Source: Salinibacter altiplanensis
Lineage (GTDB): Bacteria; Bacteroidota; Rhodothermia; Rhodothermales; Salinibacteraceae
Reading direction: 5' to 3'
Assembly: GCF_002894645.1 (NCBI RefSeq)
Contig: NZ_NCQY01000010.1
Span: forward strand, 1 to 64,000
DNA length: 64,000 nucleotides
A program made the position numbers and the translations under genes. The notes beneath the pieces are model-generated. The model made no database searches, had not been told where the DNA came from, and saw only the letters and a list, made by a program, of their open reading frames with translations. This document shows, one piece after another, positions 15,490 to 24,678 of this stretch; the stretch's first letter is position 1; every line of letters starts with the position of its first letter.

Positions 15490-15626
15490 ATTCCACGCGC
15501 TCCCTCCCCCCCGCTGTCCCCGTCGGCTCTCCCGAAAGGGCCGCCCTCTGTCCCCGCGTCCGTCTGCCTACCCCCCAACGGCCCCGCTTCTCTCTTCACT
15601 CGCGACCTTCGACTCGTACGTCCCAC

Positions 15627-17021
15627 ATGAAATTTCTCGCCCTCGGAGACACAGACGGCATTGGTGCGAGCTGTCATTTTCTCGACCTCAATGGCACCGG
15701 CCTCGCCCTCGATGTCGGCACCGATCCGCAACGCGACGGTCCCGACTCACTTCCTCGCTTCGACTGGGTGAGCGATCGGGCCGACAGCTACGTCGATCAC
15801 ACCCTCGTCACGCACGGCCACCACGACCACATGGGCAGCCTGCCGGTCCTCGTGCGCCGGTTTCCGCACGCCATGGCACACATGACCGGCGCGACGAAGA
15901 AGCTGCTCGACATCCTACTGCCGGCCTCGGCCCGCCTCCAGGAAAAGCGGCGCGATCGGGGCGAGACGAGCCACGAGCCGCTCTTCACCGAGGATGACCT
16001 GGAGGCCTTGAAGCACCTCTACCTCACGCACGACCTTGAGCAAGGGTTTGACCTCACAGGGCCGAAAGGAAAATCATCCGTCACGGGGCGCTTCTTTTCG
16101 GCCGGTCACATCCTCGGTTCGGCCGGGGTGGAGCTGCAGTTTGAGGAGCGGGGCCGCGAGCGGCGGCTCTTCTACACCAGCGACACGAACCTGCAGGCCC
16201 AGACCATCATCCCTGGGGGGACGTACCCGGACACAACGGACGTGTTGATGCTGGAATCAACGCAGGGGGCCGAGCCCGAGGCCTCGGCCACCAGCCGTCC
16301 CGAAGAGCGGGCGCGATTCCGAAAGACCCTCGCCCGGGTGCTCGCCCGCGGAGGCACAGCGCTCATCCCCGTGTTCGTGATGGGACGGGCGCAGGAGATC
16401 TTGGTGCTGCTTGGTCAGCTCAAGCGGGAGGGCGCCATCCCGACCGATGTGCCCGTCTACACAGCCGGCTCCATGCGGGCCATCGCAGAGGTGTACGACG
16501 ACACGCGCGATACCACGCCCCGCATCGACGCCAGCGACGAGGTGTATGCCGTCGACCAGAAGCGAGTGCCCTACGAGTCGGAGGCAAAACGTGAGATCTT
16601 GGAGGGGCCCGGGATCATGGTCGTCAGCAGCGGCATGATGATCGAGCCGACCCTGTCGAATATTCTGGCGCGTCGCATCGTGGAGAACGAAGACGACGCC
16701 GTGCTGCTGGTAGGCCACCCCGCGGAGGGCACCCCCGCACGCCGGCTGCAGGACGCCGCCGCGGAAGAAGATGGCGCACCGGTCATGCTGGCGGACGGGC
16801 ACGGCCCCCAGCCGGTGCACTGCACCGTTGAGCGGTTTCGCTTCTCCGGCCACAGCGACCGGCGCGAGCTTCTCTCCCTCGTGGACCGGATGGATCCGGA
16901 AACGGTACTCCTGATTCACGGCGACCCCGAAGCCAAGAGCTGGATGGCCGAGCATATCAGTGAGAGTCACCCCGAAACGGAGGTGCACCGGCCCGACTGG
17001 GGCAGCGTGCTCGAAATTTAG
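15627..17021 (+). CDS. MBL-fold/beta-CASP RNA-specificity hydrolase
   Basis: A 464-residue protein of the CPSF73-like MBL plus beta-CASP group. The MBL motif is THGHHDHMGSLPVL (HXHXDH), followed by FFSAGHILGSAGVELQF, YTSDTN (metal Asp) and LMLESTQG. The beta-CASP part has LIPVFVMGRAQEILVLL, GIMVVSSGMM, and the C-terminal histidine motifs FSGHSDRRELLSLV and LIHGDPEA typical of the RMMBL domain. Homologues act as RNA exo- or endonucleases; this bacterial branch is mostly uncharacterised. The start ATG at 15627 fits the family. Confidence 0.88.
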   Translation: MKFLALGDTDGIGASCHFLDLNGTGLALDVGTDPQRDGPDSLPRFDWVSDRADSYVDHTLVTHGHHDHMGSLPVLVRRFPHAMAHMTGATKKLLDILLPASARLQEKRRDRGETSHEPLFTEDDLEALKHLYLTHDLEQGFDLTGPKGKSSVTGRFFSAGHILGSAGVELQFEERGRERRLFYTSDTNLQAQTIIPGGTYPDTTDVLMLESTQGAEPEASATSRPEERARFRKTLARVLARGGTALIPVFVMGRAQEILVLLGQLKREGAIPTDVPVYTAGSMRAIAEVYDDTRDTTPRIDASDEVYAVDQKRVPYESEAKREILEGPGIMVVSSGMMIEPTLSNILARRIVENEDDAVLLVGHPAEGTPARRLQDAAAEEDGAPVMLADGHGPQPVHCTVERFRFSGHSDRRELLSLVDRMDPETVLLIHGDPEAKSWMAEHISESHPETEVHRPDWGSVLEI

Positions 17022-17462
17022 CCGATGCGCACTGGTCGATGCGCCCAGGCCGCCGGGACTCGATGTCGGACTTGAGGCGTACGATCCACCGCCCGACCGC
17101 GAGGCACACAACAGGCTCCTCGCACCGGCACGACCACGTTCGCATCTGTACCGTCCGGCCTGCACCATAGAACCGGAATCACATCATCTTGAAACAATGG
17201 GCCGTAAGAGGGATCAGCCGGTTGCACCTTCCATGAGAGATACAGCACTGGACCCCCGGTTGGGCTTTGCAGCGGATTGGGGCTCCGTTTCCACATTGAA
17301 GCGGGTTCTGAGTCCTCAGAGGACAAAGATCGCGACGGCTCAAGACTGGCAGCCAGGAAGGGGCCAGGACAAAAAGGCCGACAGCACAGACCTACTGTAA
17401 GTCCCTTCTCCATTCCCGAAAGCGGAAGCCCGTATTCCCCTCGGACTACGTCCTACTCCCAC
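17022..17462. other. Intergenic stretch, 441 bp
   Basis: No gene was found. An open + strand frame joins the downstream oxidoreductase from 17277, but its residues are unlike the family N-terminus. This region presumably holds the promoter of the oxidoreductase; no recognisable RNA motif was seen. Confidence 0.45.
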
Positions 17463-20396
17463 ATGCCTGCTCCTTCCGCCCCGTCCTCACAAACGGCCGC
17501 ACTTGCCGAGGACCTCCGTCCACGCATCTCGGGCACGATTCACACCGATGAGATGACGCGGGCGCTCTACGCGACGGACGCGAGCATGTACACGATGGTG
17601 CCCGTCGCCGTCCTCGTCCCCGAGGCGAAAGCAGACGTGCAGACGGCCCTGTCGGTCGCGTGCGAGCGGGGCGTGCCGGTTCTGCCTCGGGGCGGCGGGT
17701 CCTCGCTCGCTGGACAGGGTGTTAACGAGGCCCTGGTGGTCGACTTTACGAACCACCTCAACCACGTTCTGGAGATCGACCCGGAGGCACAGACGGCCCG
17801 CGTGGAGCCCGGCGTGACGCTGGCGGAGCTCAACCGCGCCGCCGCCGAGCACGGCCTCATGGTGGGCCCCGACCCGGCGAGCGCCAACCGCGCGACCCTC
17901 GGCGGCATGCTCGCCAACAACTCCACCGGCACCCACTCCATCGCGTACGGCAACTTCATCCACCACGTCCGCGAGGCCGAGGTCCTGCTGGCCGACGGCA
18001 CGAAGACCTCCGTGGGCCCCACCGATCCGGCCACCTGGCAGGACAAAATGCGGGACGATGGGCTGGAGGGCGCCATCTACCGCGGCCTGAAGGCGCTGCT
18101 GGCCAATGGCGGCCGCGAGACGATCCGGGAAGACACCCCAAACCATTGGCGCCGCAACAACGGCTACCGCCTGGAGGCGCTGCTCGACGACGCCCCCAAC
18201 CTCGCGAAGCTCCTCTGCGGCAGCGAGGGCACGCTCGCCGTCACGACCGAGTTGACCTGCGGCCTCGTCGAGAAGCCCAACAGCACCGGCCTCGGGGTGG
18301 TCCACTTCGAGTCGCGCGACGACGCGCTGCGGGCCGTGACGACCGTCCTGGGCACCGACCCGTCGGCCGTGGAGCTGTTCGACGGCGTTGCGATCGAGCG
18401 CACCCAGCAGACGCCCGGCTACGCCGAGCGTCTCACCTTCTTGGAGGGGGCGCCCGGCTCGGTGCTCATCACCGAGTACTCCGCCGACACGGACGCCGAC
18501 GTCAACGCGGCCCTCGATGCTCTCGAACGAACCATGGCGGACACAAACCGCGGCTACGCCACCGTTCGCGTGACCGAGCCGGACGCGGTCGAGAACGTCT
18601 GGTCCATCCGAAAGGAGGGGCTCGGCCTGCTGATGGGCGTGGACGGGGACTACAAGCCGTGGGCCTTCATTGAGGACGCCTCCGTCCCCGTCGAGAACCT
18701 GGCCGACTACATCGACGAGCTCTCCACATTCGTCGACGCCACCGACACGCGCGCCGCCTACTACGCCCACGCCTCCGCTGGCTGCCTCCACGTGCGGCCC
18801 TTCGTTAACACCAAGGACGAGACGGAGGTAGAGAAGATGACGGACATCGCGAAGGCGTCGCTCGACCTCGTCCAGAAGTACGGGGGCGTCGTCTCTTCAG
18901 AGCACGGGGACGGCATCGCCCGCGGGTGGGCGAATCCAGACCTTCTCGGGGAGGACCTGTACGCGCTCTGCCGGGAGACGAAGGCGCTCTTCGACCCGGA
19001 CGGCATCCTGAACCCCGGCAAGGTCGTGGACGCGCCGCCGATGGACGAGAATCTGCGAATGGGCCCGACGTACGAAACCGACCCGTTCCGCACAGAGCTC
19101 GACTTCTCCGAGGACGGCGGCTTTGCCGGAGCTGTAGAAAAGTGCAACGGCAACGGCGCGTGCCGCAAGCTACGCGCCGGCACCATGTGCCCCAGCTTCA
19201 TGGCCACCCGTGAGGAGCCGGATTCTACGCGGGGCCGCGCCAACGCGCTCCGGAGCGCCCTGGCCGGCGACCTCTCAGAGGACGCGATGACGGGCGACGA
19301 CATGCACGAGGTCATGGACCTGTGCATCCAGTGTAAGGCCTGCAAGACGGAGTGCCCGTCGAACGTCGATATGGCAAAAATCAAGACCGAGTGGCTGCAC
19401 CACTACTGGAACGACAACGGGATGCCGCTCCGCACCCGCCTCTTCGCCCGTCAGCCCGACGCGGCCCGCTGGATCAGCGGCACGCCCCTGGCATCCCTCA
19501 TCAATTGGGCAAGCGAGCAGTCGGCCTTCCGCAGAGCAGGCGAGGCCATGCTGGGCATCAGCGCGGAGCGCCCCCTGCCCCCGTTCGCCCGCGAGACGTT
19601 TCGTCAGTGGTTCCAACACCAGAACCAGCACGCTCAGGTGGGCGGGGACGGCGTGCGCGAACCGCGCGTCGTTCTTTTTCCGGACGCGTTCAACGCCTAC
19701 CACACACCGGCCCCGCTCCAGGCTGCTACCTGCGTGCTTCAGGCCACCGGGCACCGCGTTGAGCTGCCGCCAGCCTCCGTGGGCAGCGCGCGCACGCTCC
19801 TGTCGAAAGGGCTCGTTCCCCAGGCGAGGCGCCGCGCCCGCCGGACGGTCGATGCGCTGCGCCCGTACGCCGAGCAGGGCGTGCCCATTGTGGGACTGGA
19901 GCCGAGTTCCATCCTGACCCTCCGGGACGAATTCTTAGACCTCCTCCCCGACGACGCGCGCGCGGAAGCCGTCGCCGAGGCCGCCTACACCTTCGAAGAA
20001 TATTTGTCTGAGCGGGCCGAGGACGGTGCGCTGGACGAAGGGTTGTGGCAGGGCCACGGCGAGGTGTTGCTGCACGGACACTGCCACCAGAAAGCCCTCA
20101 TCGGGACCGCGGCGACGGAGCAGGTCCTTTCTCTGGCCGGATACGACGTGACCGCCGTCGACGCCGGGTGCTGCGGCATGGCGGGGGCCTTTGGCTACGA
20201 GGCCGAGCACGTGGACGTCTCGAAGCAAATGGCCGAGCTCCGCCTCGCTCCGGCCGTCCGCCAGACCGGCTCCAACACCCGGATTGCCGCCCCCGGCTTC
20301 TCGTGCCGCTCCCAGGTCAAGGACGTTACCACCCGTACCGCCCAGCATCCCGCCGAGCTGCTCTGGGATGCACTCGCGGATGCCCCCCGAAAGTGA
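17463..20396 (+). CDS. FAD-linked oxidoreductase fused to an Fe-S/CCG domain
   Basis: A 977-residue fusion of a GlcD-like flavoprotein and a GlpC/GlcF-like electron-transfer part. The FAD-binding PCMH domain covers about residues 40-270 (VPVLPRGGGSSLAGQGVN, then GPDPASANRATLGGMLANNS). The FAD-linked oxidase C-terminal domain runs to about 520 (YYAHASAGCLHVRPF, SSEHGDGIARG). Next are two Fe-S motifs (KCNGNGACRKLRAGTMCPS and CIQCKACKTECPS), and finally a CCG domain (HGHCHQKAL, then DAGCCGMAGAFGYE). The family oxidises D-2-hydroxyacids such as D-lactate or D-2-hydroxyglutarate, with electrons going to quinone or another carrier. The exact substrate is unknown. The ATG at 17463 is chosen because the protein-like sequence begins there. 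Confidence 0.9.
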   Translation: MPAPSAPSSQTAALAEDLRPRISGTIHTDEMTRALYATDASMYTMVPVAVLVPEAKADVQTALSVACERGVPVLPRGGGSSLAGQGVNEALVVDFTNHLNHVLEIDPEAQTARVEPGVTLAELNRAAAEHGLMVGPDPASANRATLGGMLANNSTGTHSIAYGNFIHHVREAEVLLADGTKTSVGPTDPATWQDKMRDDGLEGAIYRGLKALLANGGRETIREDTPNHWRRNNGYRLEALLDDAPNLAKLLCGSEGTLAVTTELTCGLVEKPNSTGLGVVHFESRDDALRAVTTVLGTDPSAVELFDGVAIERTQQTPGYAERLTFLEGAPGSVLITEYSADTDADVNAALDALERTMADTNRGYATVRVTEPDAVENVWSIRKEGLGLLMGVDGDYKPWAFIEDASVPVENLADYIDELSTFVDATDTRAAYYAHASAGCLHVRPFVNTKDETEVEKMTDIAKASLDLVQKYGGVVSSEHGDGIARGWANPDLLGEDLYALCRETKALFDPDGILNPGKVVDAPPMDENLRMGPTYETDPFRTELDFSEDGGFAGAVEKCNGNGACRKLRAGTMCPSFMATREEPDSTRGRANALRSALAGDLSEDAMTGDDMHEVMDLCIQCKACKTECPSNVDMAKIKTEWLHHYWNDNGMPLRTRLFARQPDAARWISGTPLASLINWASEQSAFRRAGEAMLGISAERPLPPFARETFRQWFQHQNQHAQVGGDGVREPRVVLFPDAFNAYHTPAPLQAATCVLQATGHRVELPPASVGSARTLLSKGLVPQARRRARRTVDALRPYAEQGVPIVGLEPSSILTLRDEFLDLLPDDARAEAVAEAAYTFEEYLSERAEDGALDEGLWQGHGEVLLHGHCHQKALIGTAATEQVLSLAGYDVTAVDAGCCGMAGAFGYEAEHVDVSKQMAELRLAPAVRQTGSNTRIAAPGFSCRSQVKDVTTRTAQHPAELLWDALADAPRK

Positions 20397-20464
20397 TGGC
20401 CGCCGCCTCCCGACCCGCCCGCTGGCACGCGCCGGCGAGCAGATTAGACCTCCGGCGGAGCGCA

Positions 20465-22138
20465 CTAGTTCTGGCGGGTCGTCGTCTTCGAGTGGTAGGC
20501 CGCTAGGTCCTGCGAGGAAGGCCACAGCGACATGGCCTCTTGAAAAATCGGATCGGCCCGGTTCAGGATGGGACGTGCCACTCCCCGCCCGTACATCAGG
20601 CGCGCAAGGTAGCCCTTCACCCGCGTCGCAACGAAGTCTTTCTCCTTCTGGGCCGTCTGTGCGGCGTAGACCCGCTCCGAGGTGTTCACCGAGTCCGGGT
20701 TCTCCGTAATCTCAACGCCGTTGTCCTGGGTGAACGACCAGAAGGAGTCAATCATGTCTTCGGACGGCTCGAAGGAGGACTGGAAGTCCTCGGGCCGCTC
20801 CTGCCAGGCCTCCCGGAGATCGGTCTCATTCTCCGTAAAGTACTTCCGCGCGAAGGCATAGTCGAGGCCGCTCTGGACGAGGTGGGTCAGCGCCGTGGTG
20901 TCCGGCTGCACCACGTAATCCGGGAGGATGCCCCCCCCGCCGAAGACCGTTCGGCCGTGGTCGGTCCGGTACGCCAACGAGTCAGGAATGCTCTCGCGGT
21001 ACTCGTCGAGATGGTAGGTCGCCTGGCTGATCGTGGAGAACTTCTCCCGGTAGTAATTTTCCTGGTCGCCCCGCTCGTAGGGCGACTGGATGAGACGGCC
21101 CACCGGCGTGTAGTAGCGTCCCACGGTCATCTGCAGCACGCTCTCGTCCCCGAGGTCAAACTGCTTCTGGATGAGCCCCTTGCCGAACGTGCGTCGGCCC
21201 ACAATGAAGGCCCGGTCGTGGTCCTGCAAGGCCCCACTCAGAATCTCGCTCGCCGATGCCGATCCGCGATTCACAAGGACAATGACAGGCTGATCCGCGA
21301 TCATGCCGCCGGGCCGTGCCGAGATGGTCCGGTTCATTTGCTCGCTCCGCCCCTTGGTCTCCACGATTGTCATCCCCTCTCCCAGCATCTCGTTCGCGAT
21401 CTGCCAGGAGGAGCGCATGACGCCGCCGGGGTTGCCGCGGAGGTCGAGGACGAGCCGTTCCATGCCCTGGTCGAGCAGCGTCGACGTGGCCTCCCGGAAC
21501 TCGTCGTGAGTTTTCATGGTGAACCGGGTAATGTTGATGTACCCGGTCTGCTCGTCCACCATGTACGGCGACCGCACAGACTGCGTCTCAATCTCTTCGC
21601 GCGCGAGGGTGAAGTCGAGACGATCGTCCATCGTCGGACGGTACACGGTGATCCGCACCTCCGTCCCGATCTCTCCCTTCAGGCTGTTTTGAATCTCGTT
21701 GGACGAAAGCCCAACGGCCGACGAGTCTTCGATGCCGACAATCCGATCGCCGGCCATCACGCCCATCTCTTCACTAGGGCCGCCCGCCACCGGCGAGATC
21801 ACCCGGGCCGTGTCGTTGGGCACCTCAAAGACGATCCCAATGCCCCCGAAGGAGCCCTGATACTGATCCTTCACGTCTTCGGCCCGGTCGGCCGGGATGT
21901 AGGTGGAGTGCGGGTCGAGGCTGCCAATCATTCCCTCGATGCCTTCCTCCGCCACGTCGGCCGCGTTCAGCGGGTCCACGTACTCCTTGTTCATGACGAC
22001 GAGGGCCTGCCGCATCTTGTCGAACTGCGTGCCCAGATCCTCATCGGTCAGATACGTGTCGAGCTGCACACCGAGCACCGCCCCGAAGGCGATAAGGAGG
22101 ACGGCAGGGAGAATGTGGTACGTGCTGAGGCGCTTCAT
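20465..22138 (-). CDS. S41-family C-terminal processing peptidase
   Basis: A 557-residue periplasmic protease with an N-terminal signal anchor (MKRLSTYHILPAVLLIAFGA then VLGVQL). A PDZ domain occupies about residues 90-175 (FGGIGIVFEVPNDTARVISP, then GDRIVGIEDSSAVG). The S41 catalytic core has LDLRGNPGGVM, NRGSASASEI with the predicted catalytic Ser, and RRTFGKGLIQ with the general-base Lys. The long C-terminal extension ends in a helical part, as in Bacteroidota homologues of CtpA/Prc. These enzymes degrade or mature envelope proteins. The start at 22138 is preferred to the longer frame to 22216, as it begins exactly at the signal sequence. Confidence 0.92.
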   Translation of the reverse strand: MKRLSTYHILPAVLLIAFGAVLGVQLDTYLTDEDLGTQFDKMRQALVVMNKEYVDPLNAADVAEEGIEGMIGSLDPHSTYIPADRAEDVKDQYQGSFGGIGIVFEVPNDTARVISPVAGGPSEEMGVMAGDRIVGIEDSSAVGLSSNEIQNSLKGEIGTEVRITVYRPTMDDRLDFTLAREEIETQSVRSPYMVDEQTGYINITRFTMKTHDEFREATSTLLDQGMERLVLDLRGNPGGVMRSSWQIANEMLGEGMTIVETKGRSEQMNRTISARPGGMIADQPVIVLVNRGSASASEILSGALQDHDRAFIVGRRTFGKGLIQKQFDLGDESVLQMTVGRYYTPVGRLIQSPYERGDQENYYREKFSTISQATYHLDEYRESIPDSLAYRTDHGRTVFGGGGILPDYVVQPDTTALTHLVQSGLDYAFARKYFTENETDLREAWQERPEDFQSSFEPSEDMIDSFWSFTQDNGVEITENPDSVNTSERVYAAQTAQKEKDFVATRVKGYLARLMYGRGVARPILNRADPIFQEAMSLWPSSQDLAAYHSKTTTRQN

Positions 22139-22433
22139 GGAATCGTCGGGGAGATCCGTGTCAAACGACAACGCAAGAACAGTACGGGCAGCCCGAAGGA
22201 TCCTGAACAATCTCACCGTGGCGGGACACGCTCTGATGAGGATCCCCGGAATGGCATCAACAGTTTCCTCATATTTGGACCGGGCGGCTTTGTTGCAGAT
22301 TTCGCCGTTTTGTTACCGGCCAGCGAACGTTCTTTGGGGGTTCGCTTATCAATAGGTGCTAGTTTGCACAACAAACAACGTGCAATCCACCCTCCTCAAG
22401 ACCAGGACGGGGGCCACCTCCCTCACAGCCAGA

Positions 22434-22964
22434 ATGTCAGACGCGAAGGTAGGCCAGTACTACTACATTTTCGACAGTCGCACCCACCGGCCGCTTGTGC
22501 TCGACCGAGCAACGGGGGAACACCATCCTCCCAGCTCCGACTCGCGGGGTCCGCTCATCGATCACGTCTCGACCCGGCAGGGGCCAGCGGTGGTGCGTCA
22601 GTTCGCACGCTGGTGTGCGCGACGGGTGAACCCCGGGGCGGTGTCGGCCCACACTGCCGCCGGCCGGCTCTGGGCTGCGGCCCAGCGGGATGCCCCGGAC
22701 GCCTGGCAGCGCGTCCGGCGCGACACCGCCGACTCGGTCATGTTGGCCATGTCGCTCGGCCTGCCCCAGCGTGAACCCCAGGCCGCACGGCTTCTCACGC
22801 TTCAGGCCTGTACGCACCCAGAGGCCCAACAGGCAGCCCATGATGCCGCGCACATGAGTGAACGATGGGCCGAGTTCAGCGCACCGTCCGCCCCGGCAGA
22901 GGAAGCTCATGGGATGCGGGCCCGACACGTTGATTGGCTTCTCGACCGATTGTCCTCCGCGTAG
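22434..22964 (+). CDS. Hypothetical protein
   Basis: A 176-residue soluble protein, MSDAKVGQYYYIFDSRTHRP followed by LVLDRATGEHHPPS. It is rich in Ala, Arg and His, with several long amphipathic helices in the C-terminal two thirds (FARWCARRVNPG, then LWAAAQRDAPDAWQRVRRDT and AARLLTLQACTHPEAQQAAH). No signal peptide or membrane helix is present. I do not recognise a family. It is divergent from the S41 protease, with a 295-bp promoter region between them. The ATG at 22434 is the first start followed by protein-like sequence. Confidence 0.6.
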   Translation: MSDAKVGQYYYIFDSRTHRPLVLDRATGEHHPPSSDSRGPLIDHVSTRQGPAVVRQFARWCARRVNPGAVSAHTAAGRLWAAAQRDAPDAWQRVRRDTADSVMLAMSLGLPQREPQAARLLTLQACTHPEAQQAAHDAAHMSERWAEFSAPSAPAEEAHGMRARHVDWLLDRLSSA

Positions 22965-23087
22965 GTCAGGAGGCCGCATCGGTTTCTCCGGCCGGGCCTC
23001 GTGGACCGGTCGTATGCAATTTTTTACCATTGAGGGCGGGAGACGCCCCCGCACACAGCTTCTGTCTGCAGGAGCAGGGGGCCTGCC

Positions 23088-23780
23088 TCATGCATTCTTC
23101 TCGTCCTCGTCTACCAGCGGCACGAAGCGGAACGAGTGAAACTTCTCCTGCGCGCAGTCATGGGGCCCTGAGCCGGTGCGAGTGACCCGCGTCATGGTCT
23201 GTCCCCCACGCTCCCCAAGTGGGATCACGAGCCGCCCCCCGGAGGCGCCCTCCTCGTCGGACGGCTCGCAGAGCTGACGCAGGAGCGGGGTGGGGATCTC
23301 GGGCGTTCCCGCCGTCACTACGATGCCGTCGTACGGCGCAAAGGCAGGCCATCCCCTCGTCCCGTCCCCGTGTCGTGTCCGCACATCGTAGCCGAGCCCG
23401 TCGAGCACGGAACGGGCCCGCCCGAGAAGGGCGTCGTGTCGCTCGACCGAAAAGACGCGCGCCTCCATCTCGCAGAGCACAGCGGCCTGAAACCCACTGC
23501 CCGTGCCCACCTCCAGGATGCGATCGCCCGGCCTTACGTCCAGCAGCGACGTCTGATACGCCACCGTGAAGGGCTGGGAGATGGTCTGGTTGAGCCCAAT
23601 CGGAAGCGCCTCGTCGGCGTAGGCGCGGTCGCGAAGGGCCGGATCCACGAAGGCGTGGCGGGCCACCGACCGGATCGCCGACGACACCTGTTCGTCGTGG
23701 ATGCCCCGCTCCCGGAGAGTCTCGACGAGCTGTGTGCGTTGGTGGCGGTATTTCCGGTCGTCCGACGGAGTGGCAGCCAT
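23088..23780 (-). CDS. pcm: Protein-L-isoaspartate O-methyltransferase
   Basis: A 230-residue class I SAM methyltransferase. The PCMT signature is full length: RAYADEALPIGLNQTISQPF near the N-terminus, then LEVGTGSGFQAAVLCEM (SAM motif I), VFSVERHD (motif II), GDGTRGWPAFAPYDGIVVTA and the C-terminal GGRLVIPLGERGGQTMTRV. It methylates isoaspartyl residues of aged proteins so that they can revert to aspartate. It is the last gene of a folP-cdaA-pcm run with short gaps (62 and 35 bp). The ATG at 23780 gives the usual length. Confidence 0.93.
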   Translation of the reverse strand: MAATPSDDRKYRHQRTQLVETLRERGIHDEQVSSAIRSVARHAFVDPALRDRAYADEALPIGLNQTISQPFTVAYQTSLLDVRPGDRILEVGTGSGFQAAVLCEMEARVFSVERHDALLGRARSVLDGLGYDVRTRHGDGTRGWPAFAPYDGIVVTAGTPEIPTPLLRQLCEPSDEEGASGGRLVIPLGERGGQTMTRVTRTGSGPHDCAQEKFHSFRFVPLVDEDEKNA

Positions 23781-23815
23781 GGTGGGCGGAGGAGCAGTAT
23801 GAAGAACAGCGTCTC

Positions 23816-24616
23816 TCAGACCGAGGCAGGAACCGAGGCGCTCGCCTGTGAGGTGGACTGTCCCGTGAGGGCGCTCGTGAGGTATGTCCGGAGCTCTTCG
23901 GGGGTGATGTTGGAGATGAGGGCGCCATCGCGCGAAACGCTGATGTCCCCGGTTTCCTCCGACACGACCACAACGAACGCGTCGGTTTGTTCGGTGAGGC
24001 CCACCGCGGCACGGTGGCGGAGGCCGAGCTGTGGGCTCAGCTTCATGCTCGTGGAGACAGGTAGAATGCACCGGGCCGCCTCCACGCGGCGGTTATTGAC
24101 GATGACCGCTCCGTCGTGCAGGGGATTCTGCCCGTAGAAGATCGTGAGCAACAGGTCGCGCGACATTTCCGCCTCCAACGTCTTGCCGGTCTCGATGTAG
24201 CTCCGCAGGCCGGTGCTGCGCTGAAAGGCGACGAGGGCCCCGATCTGCTGCTGGCTCATCTCCTCCACCGCCCCCACCGTTTCGTCGATGATCTGGCTCT
24301 GGTCGGTTGTGCTGACAAAGCGCCGCACAATCGGATTCTTGCCCAGCAGCAGGAGCAACCGCCGAATTTCCGGCTGAAAGATGATGATCACCGCCAGCAC
24401 GAAGACCTGATTGAAGTAGCTGAAGACGGTGGTCAGCACTGTCATGTCGGCCAGCTCCACCACGAACTGGATCAGAAACAGGGCCCCAAGGCCGAGGGCG
24501 ATTTGCACGGCAATCGTCCCGCGCATGAGCCGGTAGAGCTGATACAGGATGTAGGCGACGACAACGATCTCGATGGCGTCGCCAATCCCGAAGCCGATAA
24601 TCTCGAAGACCTTCAC
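23816..24616 (-). CDS. cdaA: Diadenylate cyclase (membrane CdaA type)
   Basis: A 266-residue enzyme that makes c-di-AMP from two ATP. Three N-terminal membrane helices (IEIVVVAYILYQLYRLM, then IAVQIALGLGALFLIQFVVE and QVFVLAVIIIFQPEI) precede a DAC domain with both hallmark motifs: NPLHDGAVIV (DGA) and LGLRHRAAVGL (RHR). EMSQQQIGALVAFQRSTGL is also conserved. It starts with GTG at 24616; a TTG at 24649 is possible. Following folP is a common arrangement. c-di-AMP usually controls potassium and osmotic homeostasis, which would matter for a salt-in halophile; that last step is inference. Confidence 0.93.
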   Translation of the reverse strand: MKVFEIIGFGIGDAIEIVVVAYILYQLYRLMRGTIAVQIALGLGALFLIQFVVELADMTVLTTVFSYFNQVFVLAVIIIFQPEIRRLLLLLGKNPIVRRFVSTTDQSQIIDETVGAVEEMSQQQIGALVAFQRSTGLRSYIETGKTLEAEMSRDLLLTIFYGQNPLHDGAVIVNNRRVEAARCILPVSTSMKLSPQLGLRHRAAVGLTEQTDAFVVVVSEETGDISVSRDGALISNITPEELRTYLTSALTGQSTSQASASVPASV

Positions 24617-24678
24617 GGAGCGAGTCGGCCGGATGCAAAGAGACGACAAGGTCGGGGGATGCGGGCGGCACGAGGGCG

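Noticed and set aside
17277-17462. N-terminal extension of the FAD/Fe-S oxidoreductase
   Set aside because: The extra 62 residues are polar and unlike the family; the ATG at 17463 fits.
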